Positions 53,494-63,469 of a stretch of DNA of 64,000 nt are shown one piece after another. Position numbers and translations under genes: made by a program. The stretch is from positions 1 through 64,000 of the forward strand of contig CAJNDS010000375.1 of the NCBI GenBank assembly GCA_905221605.1, read 5' to 3'. The notes under the pieces were generated by a model, which was not told where the DNA came from, made no database searches, and saw nothing but the letters and a program-made list of their open reading frames with translations. Source of the stretch: Symbiodinium natans (taxonomy: Eukaryota; Sar; Dinophyceae; Suessiales; Symbiodiniaceae). Numbering within the stretch: the first letter of the stretch is position 1; every line of letters begins with the position of its first letter.

Positions 53494-54277
53494 TGTGTTA
53501 TATATACATAACTTGACAACGTAAAGGAGTAGAAAGGAGTCTAGAGCCTAAACGAGATGAAGGAGGCGCTGCCCACTCCAAAGGGGCAGGGCAGCCAGAA
53601 CAATGAAGGAACAGAATGCCTGTAGAGAATCCATGCGGCATCATGTAGCTGTGCGACGTCTCCTTGACAACTTTGGGATCACCTGAGTACACCTTGTACA
53701 GAGAATACACCTCAGGTACAGAATGATGTCAAAACATGTTGTGAGGTGAAGTATCTGCGAAGAACAAAGGAAGCACAGCAAAATAGACTTTGCTGTGACA
53801 GGCGCCTAAATCTGCCGAGTACTGTACTTGTCTCGTCTTGGCCACGAGACAGCTGAGAGAGAGAGAGAGAGACACGGAGACTGAGACAGAAATGAGGAGA
53901 GAGCAAACGGAACATACTCTAATGCGCGCCCCTTACGCGCGGCGTGTACCAGTAACGACAGAAAGATGTATGTATTTTCAGAACGGCCCAAGAAGCAGCT
54001 CACAAACGACAAGCTCCACCTTAGGCAGGCTAGGCCGCCAAAACAGAGACCACCCGAGTCCACAAGAGACCACAGGCTTCAAGGTACTGCTGTTGAATTG
54101 TATCATGATGACACGCATCCAGAGTCGAGTGCTCACACCAAATGCGACCTGAGCCCAGGCAGTGCCGAGGCTGCAAGCGAGGACCGCAAGGCGACGAAAA
54201 GCAGAACCCAGACGCGTGTCCGGAATTCCCACAATCCATGATCCGTGAGCATTCGGCAAGGACAATCTAACCGCTAG
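53494..54277. other. Spacer with short GA repeat
   Basis: Downstream flank of the secreted-protein gene. A (GA)n tract lies at 53852-53872. A plus frame 53966-54238 (GSAEAASEDRKATKSRTQTR) is possible but unsupported; a 140-codon minus frame (53978-54400) overlaps it and the next exon. Confidence 0.4.
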
Positions 54278-54507
54278 CCGATTGCAAGGCGATTCTCCAA
54301 GCAAGGTTTTGCGGGCAAGGGCCGCCAGGTCTTCCAGCAGTTCCTGAAACTCGTCTTCCCCTCCGACGAGATTGTTGCAGAATTGCTGAAGAGGTTGCAC
54401 GGGGATTTGTGCACAAGGAATACTCCACCCATGTTGTCACCACGCATGCGCGAAAAGCGTGGTGTCTCACAATCCCACCATGACAAACTGCCTCAGGCCC
54501 TCACTGG
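54278..54507 (+). CDS. Exon, 230 nt, with GTGAGG donor
   Basis: ACCGCTAG begins a frame reading FQQFLKLVFPSDEIVAELLK in its middle and MLSPRMREKRGVSQSHHDKL near the end, closing at ACTGG|GTGAGG. The opposite strand is open too (140 codons), but the donor and helical pattern favour plus. Function unknown. Confidence 0.5.
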
Positions 54508-54650
54508 GTGAGGAAGCCTTAGATCGCTTGCAGCAGCGGTGGATGCAGTTGGAGGCAGCCAGCCGCACTTCAAATAGTTTCGATGTTCGACATTCAGCAT
54601 CATCTGCCGCAGGGACACTTTTCAGCCTGTTGTTGTTGGTGTTGGCCCAG

Positions 54651-55145
54651 CGTCGTTCGCAAAAGGACTTGCACAACCAGTCGCTGGCCAGCTTGAACGA
54701 GATGGCACGGCAGCAGGTCGCTGCGCATCATTGCACCTGAGGAAGTTGCTTAGCTCTTTGCAAGCCGTTGTCTGGTTCATCGTGTATCTCGAGGTCCAGG
54801 AGAAAGGTTCCGAAATTCAAGCGAGCCAAAAAGCGCTTCGTGAGGCCGAGGCCAAGATTCAGGAGTGGGAATCCATGGCAGGTAAGCATGCAAGGCTTGT
54901 CAGGCTGACAGCAGATCAACTCTAGAAGTCGCTTGACAATAAGAAGCACTTAAAATGCAGGATCTCAAAGCCGAACTTACCAGCATGGCTCGCGAGAAGG
55001 CCAGAGACTGGTTGCCGACATCTTGTTGGCACGGAGCCCTGCCCTTCGCATGCTGTTGGAGGCACAGATGCTCAAGCAGAAGCTCCATGGAAAAGGCAGC
55101 GAGTCACTCTTTTGTCCAGCGATGCATGGTGCTTGGTTTGCTTGA
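54651..55145 (+). CDS. Three-exon coiled-coil model, phase consistent
   Basis: join(54651..54716, 54794..54881, 54961..55145), GT-AG introns of 77 and 79 bp: CAG|GTCGCT..CTCGAG and GCAG|GTAAGC..ATGCAG. Reads SQKDLHNQSLASLNEMARQQ, EIQASQKALREAEAKIQEWE and LVADILLARSPALRMLLEAQ, MLKQKLHGKG, then a stop. Heptads run through the second and third exons. A structural or scaffold role is inferred. It probably continues upstream (54523-54598, DRLQQRWMQLEAASRTSN). Confidence 0.52.
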
Positions 55146-55147
55146 GG

Positions 55148-55525
55148 GAATCAAAACGACTCCAGCTTCCTCATGGTGGAGGAACCGCTGTGCACATCAA
55201 TGTGACCGTTGCGTGCTATCCCCTACAGTGCAACTCGAAGACTACCACATCTAGCAACACACAATTAGGCCTACAAACCCAGCTGCGTATTCTGCATTCT
55301 GCATTCTTTGCAAACTCTTTGAAGACACTGCTTTTGGGAAACCTTTGGGGAGGCATCCGAGGCAAAATGGGAGACCCTGCAGTCTGCACTAGTCTGCCCT
55401 GTCCCGGCGAGGCCCGTTGGCAAAAGCACTGGAACGACAGCATCAGAGTGCCACAAGAGCAGTTCAACGTACAGCTTCCTCTGCCGCTCTCAAAGTTTTC
55501 TGGGAGAATGTTTGAACAGCTATGA
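55148..55525 (+). CDS. Exon, 125 open codons
   Basis: Frame KRLQLPHGGGTAVHINVTVA, SSNTQLGLQTQLRILHSAFF, EARWQKHWNDSIRVPQEQFN, VQLPLPLSKFSGRMFEQL, stop at 55523. One of the longest plain coding frames in the window. No family recognised. Confidence 0.5.
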   Translation, partial: ESKRLQLPHGGGTAVHINVTVACYPLQCNSKTTTSSNTQLGLQTQLRILHSAFFANSLKTLLLGNLWGGIRGKMGDPAVCTSLPCPGEARWQKHWNDSIRVPQEQFNVQLPLPLSKFSGRMFEQL

Positions 55526-55628
55526 ACATAAACTTCTCCATATCAGAGCACAGCGTTGCTCGTCCAGGATTGTGAATGGGCTCAGGTAGTTCCACGAATA
55601 TACCTTAGACTAGAGTCTGGGAGGAGCT

Positions 55629-55805
55629 ATGGAAAGAACCCACGAGCAGAGTGAAATCAAAGTTGCGAAGCAAGAAGTGGATACGCGATTCCCAGTCGCC
55701 TCGCAGGACTCTGCTGAAGTTGGCGCCAGCGACACGGAGCTTCGGGCGGTGGCAGAACAGAAGGCGGGCATACCTTCAAAGAAAAACGAAATGGATCGAA
55801 CATGA
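55629..55805 (+). CDS. Charged 58-codon frame
   Basis: ATG at 55629: MERTHEQSEIKVAKQEVDTR, FPVASQDSAEVGASDTELRA, VAEQKAGIPSKKNEMDRT. Looks like a disordered, acidic/basic segment; either a short gene or an exon. Confidence 0.45.
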   Translation: MERTHEQSEIKVAKQEVDTRFPVASQDSAEVGASDTELRAVAEQKAGIPSKKNEMDRT

Positions 55806-55927
55806 TCGAACGGCTGTTTAGCATGCGAAGTCAAGCCGATGCCGAGAGCGTAGATGTGCGTGAAAACAGTGGGATTCAGTTGTGGCAGGTAGCATTCCGG
55901 TAGCATTGTAGCGGTGGAAGGCATCAG

Positions 55928-56022
55928 CGGAACGCCGAGAGAAGGAGGCCACACGCTTGGACGAGACTTTGCACACACATACCCACACAGAGACACACTG
56001 GGTCTCAGCGATCAAAGGGCAG
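55928..56022 (+). CDS. Charged exon
   Basis: GGCATCAG then AERREKEATRLDETLHTHTH and WVSAIKGQ, ending GGGCAG|GTCGGT. Confidence 0.4.
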
Positions 56023-56139
56023 GTCGGTTATGCAAGTTTCCGCGTGCATGTTAATCTGCATCATTCGCAGTTCTTACCCATTCAACGTTACGGGGCACCA
56101 TGCCAGAATGGACTGCAGTGACATTGCTGCACAGCAACA

Positions 56140-56272
56140 ATGGCGCAAGTGCAATTGGATCATGCGCTGTCTAGGTCCTGCAGTAGTGCAGCTCCCCCCC
56201 GTCAGACCGTAAGAAGCCAGTTTGCGAAAGTACCGGAGCATACTGGAGCACGAGACAATGAGCGGATTCACA
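56140..56272 (+). CDS. Exon with GTGAGT donor
   Basis: Frame MAQVQLDHALSRSCSSAAPP, then SQFAKVPEHTGARDNERIH, ending CACA|GTGAGT. An alternative end is a GC donor TTTCAG|GCAAGT at 56308. Confidence 0.45.
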
Positions 56273-56434
56273 GTGAGTGGATTGCGCTGGCACTACTGAT
56301 TTTCAGGCAAGTACGAAGAATCTAAGAGGCATTTCCTTTCAATAGCGCAATTGTCAGCAAGCACCAGCAATCAGCCAGCAACCAGCCAGCAATCAGTCTC
56401 AAAAGTATGGGCACCGGTCCGACAATGTCCGACA

Positions 56435-56482
56435 TCCGGTTCAGGGTTTGAGGGTTTAGGGTTTGGGGCTTAGGGCGAAGAG
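56435..56482. repeat. Short telomere-like patch
   Basis: 'gtttgagggtttagggtttggggcttaggg' type words lying in an intron-like spacer. Confidence 0.6.
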
Positions 56483-56643
56483 CTCTGGTTTCGGACGGAA
56501 GGTGTTCTGACGTGTTGTATCAATTGCAGCATATTGCAGCGCTTCATTGCAGCGCTTCATTGCAAGACACCAAGAGCGGTGCCTCATTTGACGGAGTCAG
56601 AGCAGGGAAGAGCGGGAGCTGAGCCTAGACCGTCACCTGCAAG

Positions 56644-56748
56644 TTTTTGAAGGCTTGGGAGGCCTTGGAACGGCAACGTCAGGCACCGGGTGTGAGGGAA
56701 CGGGGTTTGGACTTCGTGCGGGGGCACTGGGGCTTCACCTTCACAACT
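56644..56748 (+). CDS. Helical exon
   Basis: CTGCAAG then FLKAWEALERQRQAPGVRER and GLDFVRGHWGFTFTT. A possible donor at CCGG|GTGTGA shortens it. Confidence 0.42.
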
Positions 56749-56780
56749 TGACTAGCATTGAAAAGGCATCGTGCTCGCCT

Positions 56781-57023
56781 GGCAATGCCACATGCCTCAC
56801 TGACGCTCAGCATAGACGTGTGCGATCGTGTGCGACAATCAGCCTGGAAGCGCACTCCATAGTAGTACGTAGCAGTGGTTCTGCTTCGACTCTCGCTTGG
56901 CGTCTTGAATTCGGTTTCCGGCTCATGCTGCAGGAGGCATGCGAGAGTCGGGTGTCACGAAACCCAATGATCCTAAGCCGCATCTCCCCTGCATCAGCAA
57001 GAAGACAAAGCACGCGGTGCTTG
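56781..57023 (+). CDS. Plus-strand open frame
   Basis: The better part reads SSGSASTLAWRLEFGFRLML, QEACESRVSRNPMILSRISP. The frame opens at 56655 in poorer sequence. Confidence 0.38.
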
Positions 57024-57140
57024 TGACACAGTTGTGTGTTTATGTGTGTTTGAACAGCCTTTTTGTCCTTGCCCTGAGCAGGCGATGCAGGCCCCGCGGT
57101 CGAAAGGGCAAAGATTGGTGTGGGTTGAGAAGAGAGTTGA

Positions 57141-57245
57141 GTTTTGATTTTGGGTGATGTACATCCCATGAAGGCCGGTGAGATGCCATTGAGAAAGTTT
57201 CAACCAAGGCCCAGGAAATTTCAGGACCCCAAAGCATATCCAGAA
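57141..57245 (+). CDS. Basic 35-codon frame
   Basis: VLILGDVHPMKAGEMPLRKF then QPRPRKFQDPKAYPE. Stop at 57246. Confidence 0.42.
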
Positions 57246-57377
57246 TGAGAGACTCCGCTCCGCAGCCCTTCCCACATCTTGACAGAACCTGAGTTCTCGC
57301 ATGTTCAATTCAGATGCACAGGTGCATATGCTGCATACTATGCTAGAATATGTTAGGTTAGATTCATGTGATGCGAG

Positions 57378-57641
57378 ATGAACGCCGATAGGCAAGACCT
57401 GCAAGTCATGTGCTCCACCACGACGGCAATGCACACCTACCTTACTTGCCGTTGGCAAAGATTTCCCTGCATCCACGACCCCCATGTGGATGATGCTCGG
57501 GACACATCCATTGGTCCATCATCATCCACCCATAGCTGTTGCATGCTGAGCAATGGAGGGAGAAGCGCCAAGGCAACGCTGCAGCTGCACACGTGCAGCC
57601 TTGATAAAGGTGGGTGCCTGCTTTGTGAGACTCAGTGGATA
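57378..57641 (+). CDS. Plus-strand open frame, His/Cys-rich
   Basis: 88 codons from ATG: MNADRQDLQVMCSTTTAMHT, IHDPHVDDARDTSIGPSSST, KATLQLHTCSLDKGGCLLCE. May be a single exon. Confidence 0.4.
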
Positions 57642-57820
57642 TAGTTCAGACTAGTTCTCCAAGTACTTTCAAAGCATAGATCTGCGGCCAGTCTATTGGT
57701 CCAACAACTCTGAGGAACCATGTCTTCACCTTTGGGCCCATCTACAGCTTCGGAATCTTCCTTCCGGTGATCAAGGCTGGGACACGCCTCCTAGCAATCG
57801 AGTCAGGGTCGGTACTTCAG

Positions 57821-57880
57821 ATGCTTGTCATTGAGGCAGACCTCAACGCCTCCTTGACGGAGGCCAATGCGGACTTGCAG
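57821..57880 (+). CDS. Coiled-coil exon
   Basis: ACTTCAG then MLVIEADLNASLTEANADLQ. The same frame is open from 57767 to 57958. Confidence 0.45.
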
Positions 57881-57958
57881 GGTTTGGGCCAGGATGAAGC
57901 AAGGTCAAGGTGGTGTATGGTGTATGGATGCAAGTCGCACATTGCCAGTTCTGAGTTC

Positions 57959-58388
57959 TAAGGTTAAGTCTGAGTTTAAGTCCTTCGCACAGGAATATCG
58001 GTTTGTAACAGGCCCCAGGATCCCACGGCACGACAAGGATATCAGAAAGCAGTCCTGCGACAACCCCCTTTTCCCGGCCAGTGACAAAGTCCTAGTACGC
58101 CTGAACTACAGAGGTGCAATGAGGCGCAGGGCCATGGCGTTGGCTCACGTGTTACATGCCTGGTGTTACCGTCCATGCTCTCTTGCCGACTCTTGTCATG
58201 TCAAACGTTTGCAGACAGGGCGACAGAGCACTATTCAGGCTGTTCAACATCCCGACCTGAAAGCCACCCTTGCCATACCCACACTGGCCAGTCCCAGGGT
58301 CACTGCTCGTTCCAGTCAAGTAGCTCGGTCTGGAAGCAGTTGTTGCATGTTGCTGACCGCGCACCGGAGGTCTCCGCCATTAGTTCCA
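57959..58388 (+). CDS. Plus-strand open frame
   Basis: Part of a 174-codon frame: SEFKSFAQEYRFVTGPRIPR, HDKDIRKQSCDNPLFPASDK, RLNYRGAMRRRAMALAHVLH. Later portion is less convincing. Confidence 0.42.
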
Positions 58389-58471
58389 TGATGAACACAG
58401 CGCAATTCATTGGATCCTTATTGGCAGGCGCAATGGGACTGTTCATGACTGTTTGTCTCAAGGGCTCGTAG
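58340..58471 (+). CDS. Last exon with membrane segment
   Basis: Frame LLHVADRAPEVSAISSMMNT then AQFIGSLLAGAMGLFMTVCL, KGS, stop. The hydrophobic block is a likely transmembrane helix at the C terminus. Confidence 0.42.
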   Translation: MLHVADRAPEVSAISSMMNTAQFIGSLLAGAMGLFMTVCLKGS

Positions 58472-58660
58472 CCGAGATGTGGTCCAGAAAGTTGAAGGGT
58501 GAATAATTTGGTAGTTGTTTGAAGAGACTGCGACCTTCCCAAGCCTTCGATGCTGCCTGTCCGTAACCAACACAAGAGTGGGGATGACAGGTTGCGTTTG
58601 ACGACATGCGGTTCTAATGCTGCTGCTATTGCGGTTGTCGCTGCTGTTGCAGACTGAGAC
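58472..58660. other. Spacer
   Basis: No exon seen. Confidence 0.4.
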
Positions 58661-58676
58661 GATTACGACGACCGCC

Positions 58677-58684
58677 ACAACAGC

Positions 58685-58746
<62 letters not shown>

Positions 58747-59165
58747 CCACGACCACGATCACGACCACGACCACGACGACGACGACGACGACGACGACGA
58801 CAATGACATACAATAACCACCACCACAACAACAACGACGACGACAACAACGACAACAACGACGACAACAACGACAACTACAGCTACAACTACAACTACAA
58901 CCACACTACGACAACTACAACTGCAACTACGACTACTACGACTACCACCAGCACCACCACCACCACGACGACGACGATTTCTGGTGCTACTAAAGCGACT
59001 ACTTCTACTCATTCTACTACTGCTAGTACTGCTGCTACTGCTGCTACCGCTGCTACTGGTACTGCTACTCCTCCTACTCCTCTTGCTGCTCCTACTCCTA
59101 CTCCTCCTTCTTCCCCTACTGTTATTCCTAACCTACGCCTACTGCTACTACTTCTGACTACGACT
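58677..59165. repeat. CAA/ACG then CTA/CTG trinucleotide arrays
   Basis: (CAA)n 58677-58747, (ACG)n 58755-58802, a mixed ACA/ACG/ACT section to ~58975, then CTA/CTG/CTC triplets to 59165. Triplet frames give homopolymers of Thr, Asn, Gln or Val. Confidence 0.9.
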
Positions 59166-60244
59166 GGGGTTGCGATTACTACAGATCTTATAAGCATGTA
59201 CACACTTGGACGTCAATGTAAAGTGATACGCGTGTCGATGGGATCAGCACAAACAGGACTCGTCATCCCCAGAGGCGTCGGTCATGCCTCCGCCACTGGG
59301 CAAATCTAGCAAAGAAAAGAAAACCTGAGGGCCGCTGAGGGGCAGCACGTGCGAAGTCACTTTGCTGTCAGGACACGGTGCTGTAACACATTTTCATGAG
59401 CTGCGTCTGGTACTCTAAGCATGCTGACTCCCTCTCGAGGTGGCAGGCATTTGCGCAATCTGCGCCTTTGCCGGCTTGGCAGCACTTTCCGTTGCGGCTT
59501 GTCCGAGCAACGCCAAGACGCCAAAGATGGAGTTTCCTTGTACTAGTAGTCGTTTGTAAAGGCTCGTGCCTTCTGATGAGGTGGCATTAGGCGGCCAAGT
59601 GGCCTTCTCACGGGACGTAGTAAAGAGCTACTTGGACGGTACATGCACCTGACGACAGCGTCGTGAAATGCCGTGCACTCTAAAAGCGCATGCCGATGCT
59701 CCATCGTCAGCTTGTGTTCGAGAGGCTCGAGGGGCTTCACAACAACCTCTGCCTCACATTTTTACTTGTGACCAGCTTGGGGTGGCCATGGGTGGCCTAG
59801 AGCGAAGGCTGAGCTGTTTTGACTACTCACCGTCTCGATGATGAAGGGCAACAGGGAGGCGAGCGAAATCGGGCGGAAGGTTTGTCGGGCCAAACGTGGA
59901 ACCAAGGAACTCGGCCAGCCTTGTTGAACTTGTTGAAACACTTTTCGAGTTTCTCTTAACAAACCTTGAACCCTTCTGCAATGCCGCTTCGGAGCATGTC
60001 TTTAAGCATTGTTAGGATCTGTGCCCTATTAATGAGCAATCACCACGCGCAACTGTTCCTGAGGAGCCGCAGCTCAGATGCACAGAGGGCGCAGAAACAC
60101 AACTTACCGCTTCAACATGCAAGGGCATTCATTTCATGTGAGTTTTTGCTACTGGCATCGATATGGCCCATGGCCCTGATGCTGAATGATAAAGCTTCCA
60201 GTCGGTCCATTCGGCTTCCATCATAAACGCACGCAGTAAATCAG
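59166..60244. other. Region with weak signals only
   Basis: A plus frame 59966-60223 (SMSLSIVRICALLMSNHHAQ, ASIWPMALMLNDKASSRSIR) is possible. Nothing with good splice sites. Confidence 0.35.
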
Positions 60245-60637
60245 GTGGAGAACATCTTCCTCACATACCCTGCTGTAATCTTGGCAGGCCCTGCACATGA
60301 AGTCTTGATAAGGGTTGTTGGATTCACATGGGATCTGTCTGAAGGCAATTTGATGATTCGATCAAATGGGTTTGAGCGTGAAGGCAGGCAAGGCGCATGC
60401 AGGCAAGAGCAGGACAAAGCTGCAAACCTTGTTTTTATCTCACAGAGTCTCCCGGCGAAGCAAATTTCAGTACACGCATGCCAGCGTTCAGATTCCGGGC
60501 GCCACCAAGAACACAGAAGGACCATGGAATGCCATGGAAAGACCACTGAAAGACCTAAAACCTTCACAGCAGAGCTTCATAAGCTGCAGCGACAGGCCTT
60601 GGACTGGGGGCTTCAAACCTGGCTGGCCTCGTGGCAT
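60245..60637 (+). CDS. Exon, 131 open codons
   Basis: TAAATCAG then VENIFLTYPAVILAGPAHEV, LIRVVGFTWDLSEGNLMIRS, NGFEREGRQGACRQEQDKAA. Beta-rich start, charged later. Stop at 60638; a donor probably lies earlier. No family recognised. Confidence 0.48.
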
Positions 60638-60730
60638 TAAATGCCAGCGTTGCTGCAAAGCAGAGCCTTGGCTGTCGTTTGAATGTCTCGTTGATGATTT
60701 TGGGACACTAGTGGAGCATGTTATTAATGT
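60573..60730 (+). CDS. Exon with perfect GTAAGT donor
   Basis: CACAGCAG then SFISCSDRPWTGGFKPGWPR, GIKCQRCCKAEPWLSFECLV, DDFGTLVEHVIN, ending AATGT|GTAAGT. In another frame than 60245, overlapping its tail, so only one of the two overlapping parts is translated. Confidence 0.5.
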
Positions 60731-60801
60731 GTAAGTCGATTTGACGCTAAGGAGGGCTACACTGGTGGGTTTTGCGACGTGCGCCCTTATCTGCATGCCA
60801 G

Positions 60802-60954
60802 ATGGATGACTTTGGAAGGAAACACCCAACTGAGTCTCCTACTCTTGCAGCAGTTGACTTTTTTGAGTTGCGGAGTCCCCATCTGAGAATCACAGAAATG
60901 TTTGCAACGTCAAGCTCGTTGCCACATGGAATATTATGGAATTCATGCATACAG
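60802..60954 (+). CDS. Exon, 51 codons, clean splice sites
   Basis: GCATGCCAG|ATG..CAG|GTACGA. Reads MDDFGRKHPTESPTLAAVDF, FELRSPHLRITEMFATSSSL, PHGILWNSCIQ. The frame stays open beyond the donor to 61119 (VRRGIKQACFILDTLRWHK), so it may not be spliced there. Confidence 0.5.
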
Positions 60955-61162
60955 GTACGACGAGGCATCAAGCAAGCCTGCTTCATTCTTGACACTCTCA
61001 GGTGGCACAAGTGTGGGCACAATTTTGCTGCCTCAGTTCTACAACATGCTCACAGGCCACAGACGCACCACAGTTTGAAACTCGGGTTGCCTTTTTTGCA
61101 ATTCATGATAGGGCAGTAGCAGCAGCGGTTGGCAGTGATGGTTTTGGCTTTTTCCACCCACC

Positions 61163-61405
61163 ATGACAGTGTCATCAAGAAGGTTGAATATCTACGGAAG
61201 GTCAGAGTATCAACACCCCTGTGGCCCTGTGGAAGAAATTCAGCCTGCCAATCCCCACCAAGCCGCAGCGCCGATCTTTGACACGCAGGACAGCTTGGTT
61301 GGCGCTGGGCAATGCGAGTCAATGCTCTGGCAACCTTCTTGGCTTTGGGACTCATTGCACCGTTTTTCCGGGTGCCGAAGACCGAGGCCACTTCAAGCCA
61401 GATGA
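61163..61405 (+). CDS. Plus-strand open frame from ATG
   Basis: MTVSSRRLNIYGRSEYQHPC, GPVEEIQPANPHQAAAPIFD, TQDSLVGAGQCESMLWQPSW. A second overlapping frame from 61312 has a hydrophobic helix (VNALATFLALGLIAPFF). Both cannot be coding throughout. Confidence 0.4.
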   Translation: MTVSSRRLNIYGRSEYQHPCGPVEEIQPANPHQAAAPIFDTQDSLVGAGQCESMLWQPSWLWDSLHRFSGCRRPRPLQAR

Positions 61406-61535
61406 TTCCAGCTCCATACTTTTCTGCGGGTCAGATCATGCTTTGCGGTTCGGGTCAACAAGTTGCTCTTGGATGGCGACCCCGCAGCTGCGCTTGCTAT
61501 GTTGTTAGTGTTGCCCTTTGCTTCGGGTTCGGGTG

Positions 61536-61660
61536 GGGGGGGGGGGGGGGAGGGCAAGGGCAGACAAAGAAAACGCTACAAACTCTGCAGGCATTTGGAG
61601 TGGACGGGATATGGTACTACACCGGGGAGGAGGGGGGTGGGGGGGGGGGGGGGCGAGGGG
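61536..61660. repeat. Two poly-G tracts
   Basis: G-runs at 61537-61551 and 61628-61652 on the plus strand, inside probable introns. Confidence 0.85.
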
Positions 61661-61777
61661 TTGTGTTCCTGAGTCCTGCCGTGACAAGGAAGGAACTACG
61701 ATTCAAAATGAGCAGTATTTATAGCATACTACGTGCAGTATTACTACGTGCAGTATTGCACGGGCGCGATGGCACAC

Positions 61778-61917
61778 GTGGATGTCTTGGCTCGAGTGTT
61801 TAGTGGTCTTCTGGCTTGGAGGGTCGGATTGGTTTTCCATCATTGCTGGCCCGTCTCGACGAACAATGAGCTAACAAAGAGAGCGAAAGCCCACATGAAT
61901 ATGTTGAAATCAACATA
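61778..61917 (+). CDS. Exon of plus-strand gene
   Basis: Frame VDVLARVFSGLLAWRVGLVF, HHCWPVSTNNELTKRAKAHM, NMLKST with stop. A hydrophobic stretch precedes a basic tail. Confidence 0.4.
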
Positions 61918-62049
61918 GACATGTAAGTTCACGCGCGATTTTAACAGTAATTGGGGGATTCTTTGCTGTTCAATTTCGCAACTGACTTTTCACATATGTT
62001 TCACATATGTATCTTTTTTCAAATACCGTGAACGATTCGCTGTGTCACT

Positions 62050-62202
62050 ATGAGTCTTTGTTCGTGGGCTTCATTGATCACTAAGATCGAGTCAGGTAGA
62101 GATCACGAGTGTGGGACGCGGTTCCTTTTTGCAAGCAAATGGCCGAATGGAAGTCCACGATACCTTCTTGCCAAGCTTGGGTTCAACTCCTCAACGGACT
62201 GA
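62050..62202 (+). CDS. 50-codon frame from ATG
   Basis: MSLCSWASLITKIESGRDHE, CGTRFLFASKWPNGSPRYLL, AKLGFNSSTD. Coding-like; probably an exon. Confidence 0.4.
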   Translation: MSLCSWASLITKIESGRDHECGTRFLFASKWPNGSPRYLLAKLGFNSSTD

Positions 62203-62385
62203 CTGCACCGCATGTACACGACTAGCATCATCGTGCATTTGCTTGCTGTGTCCGTCCACTTATGTGAGTTATGCGCAGGTAGCTGCGCCACGGCTGGAGG
62301 CAAGGAGAGTCACTTCTCGTTCCATGTAGTTCAGGCAAGACATGAGTAGGACGACTGTTCATAGAATTTCTTGGGTTGGCTGTTG

Positions 62386-62751
62386 TTACATGCGCGCAAT
62401 CGAATCCCCTGGCGGTATGACTGAAATGTGGGCGCGTGCTGCAGCAGATCTTTCACGGTCCATCACCATCTCCCTCTGACAGCAGTTGCGCAGGCACCTG
62501 AAGAAGCCTCCTCGAATCCTTGCCGAGATCCACGTTTTGTTTGTTGGTGGTTGGATATGTTCGTCTGCTGCTCCGTCAAAGCTGTAGGGTCCAGAGATCA
62601 GTGGCGCCAGAGTGAGAAGATGAACTAGAACACACAGCCACGGGGCCAACCACGACTGAATTCTGAGGTTTCTTCGGATACTTCGTTCCCCCAGCCCTCT
62701 TGGCTGATTTTGCCCAGAATCAGCTGCTGCTGCCACCGGAGGCCTGGGCAT
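62386..62751 (-). CDS. Minus-strand frame with membrane helix
   Basis: 121 codons: RNLRIQSWLAPWLCVLVHLL, then TWISARIRGGFFRCLRNCCQ and RSAAARAHISVIPPGDSIAR. The competing plus-strand frame (62428-62625, TAVAQAPEEASSNPCRDPRF) is equally plausible, so the strand is unresolved. Confidence 0.3.
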   Translation of the reverse strand: MPRPPVAAAADSGQNQPRGLGERSIRRNLRIQSWLAPWLCVLVHLLTLAPLISGPYSFDGAADEHIQPPTNKTWISARIRGGFFRCLRNCCQREMVMDRERSAAARAHISVIPPGDSIARM

Positions 62752-63023
62752 CTGGGCATCTGTCGGCTAGACGATGTCAGACTTCTCATGTCAAAGCTCT
62801 TCAGTCCAGTGTCTGCAGTGCACAGTATTGCACAGTCTCGGGCCCTCGAGTCCACAATGGTGCTGACGACTGTTGCGGACAGCCGTTGACGGAGTTGAAG
62901 CTCTGCTTTTGGAATATTCGGGACCGTGTGACTGCTAGGGGGGGCCCGTACTTCGTGCAGCGGCTTTAATCAATTAATGCCGGGCTCTCCGTCCAGTTTA
63001 AAGTCAGGTAAACTTCCCTTTAA

Positions 63024-63272
63024 GAATCATACACAATCCTGGGACTGCGTAAAGAAGGACAAAATCAGCTTCGACTGTTCAGGGCGGGGAACACACCAAA
63101 GATGGTGCAACATTACTTGACTTGTCCTTGCGGAGGCTGCAGCCAATGCTTACACGGTCATCGGCCTCTCGGAGATCAAGCCCTTCGTTCATATGCAGTC
63201 CAAACTCAACACATGTCAGAACTGCTGATACCTGTAATGTGGAAATGGCTTGGCGAGCCCTGTCATTCGTGA
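63024..63272 (+). CDS. Cys/His-rich frame, possible retroelement C-terminus
   Basis: 82 open codons, no start ATG: LGLRKEGQNQLRLFRAGNTP, KMVQHYLTCPCGGCSQCLHG, HRPLGDQALRSYAVQTQHMS. The block H-Y-L-T-C-P-C-x2-C-x2-C resembles the 'HYLTCP' metal-binding tail that ends many reverse transcriptases. No catalytic YADD core is visible in the window. Confidence 0.35.
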   Translation, partial: ESYTILGLRKEGQNQLRLFRAGNTPKMVQHYLTCPCGGCSQCLHGHRPLGDQALRSYAVQTQHMSELLIPVMWKWLGEPCHS

Positions 63273-63469
63273 CCTCCCTACATGTCTAAGACAGCAGGCA
63301 TTCAGGCTCTGGACCTTGCGCAGCGCTTTCATTGAAACACCCGCTTGTTCCTGCATGTTCCTGCAATTTGCTAAGGCATTTCTGCACTGCTTACACGCCT
63401 TTTTCTTGGCGCGATTACACATGCCTGCGGAGGGCCGCGTTGCTGGTCAATAATTCAGGAACCGTGAGG

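Noticed and set aside
62176-62200. tRNA B-box-like 'ggttcaactcc'
   Set aside because: No matching acceptor or anticodon arm upstream; lies in a coding-like frame.
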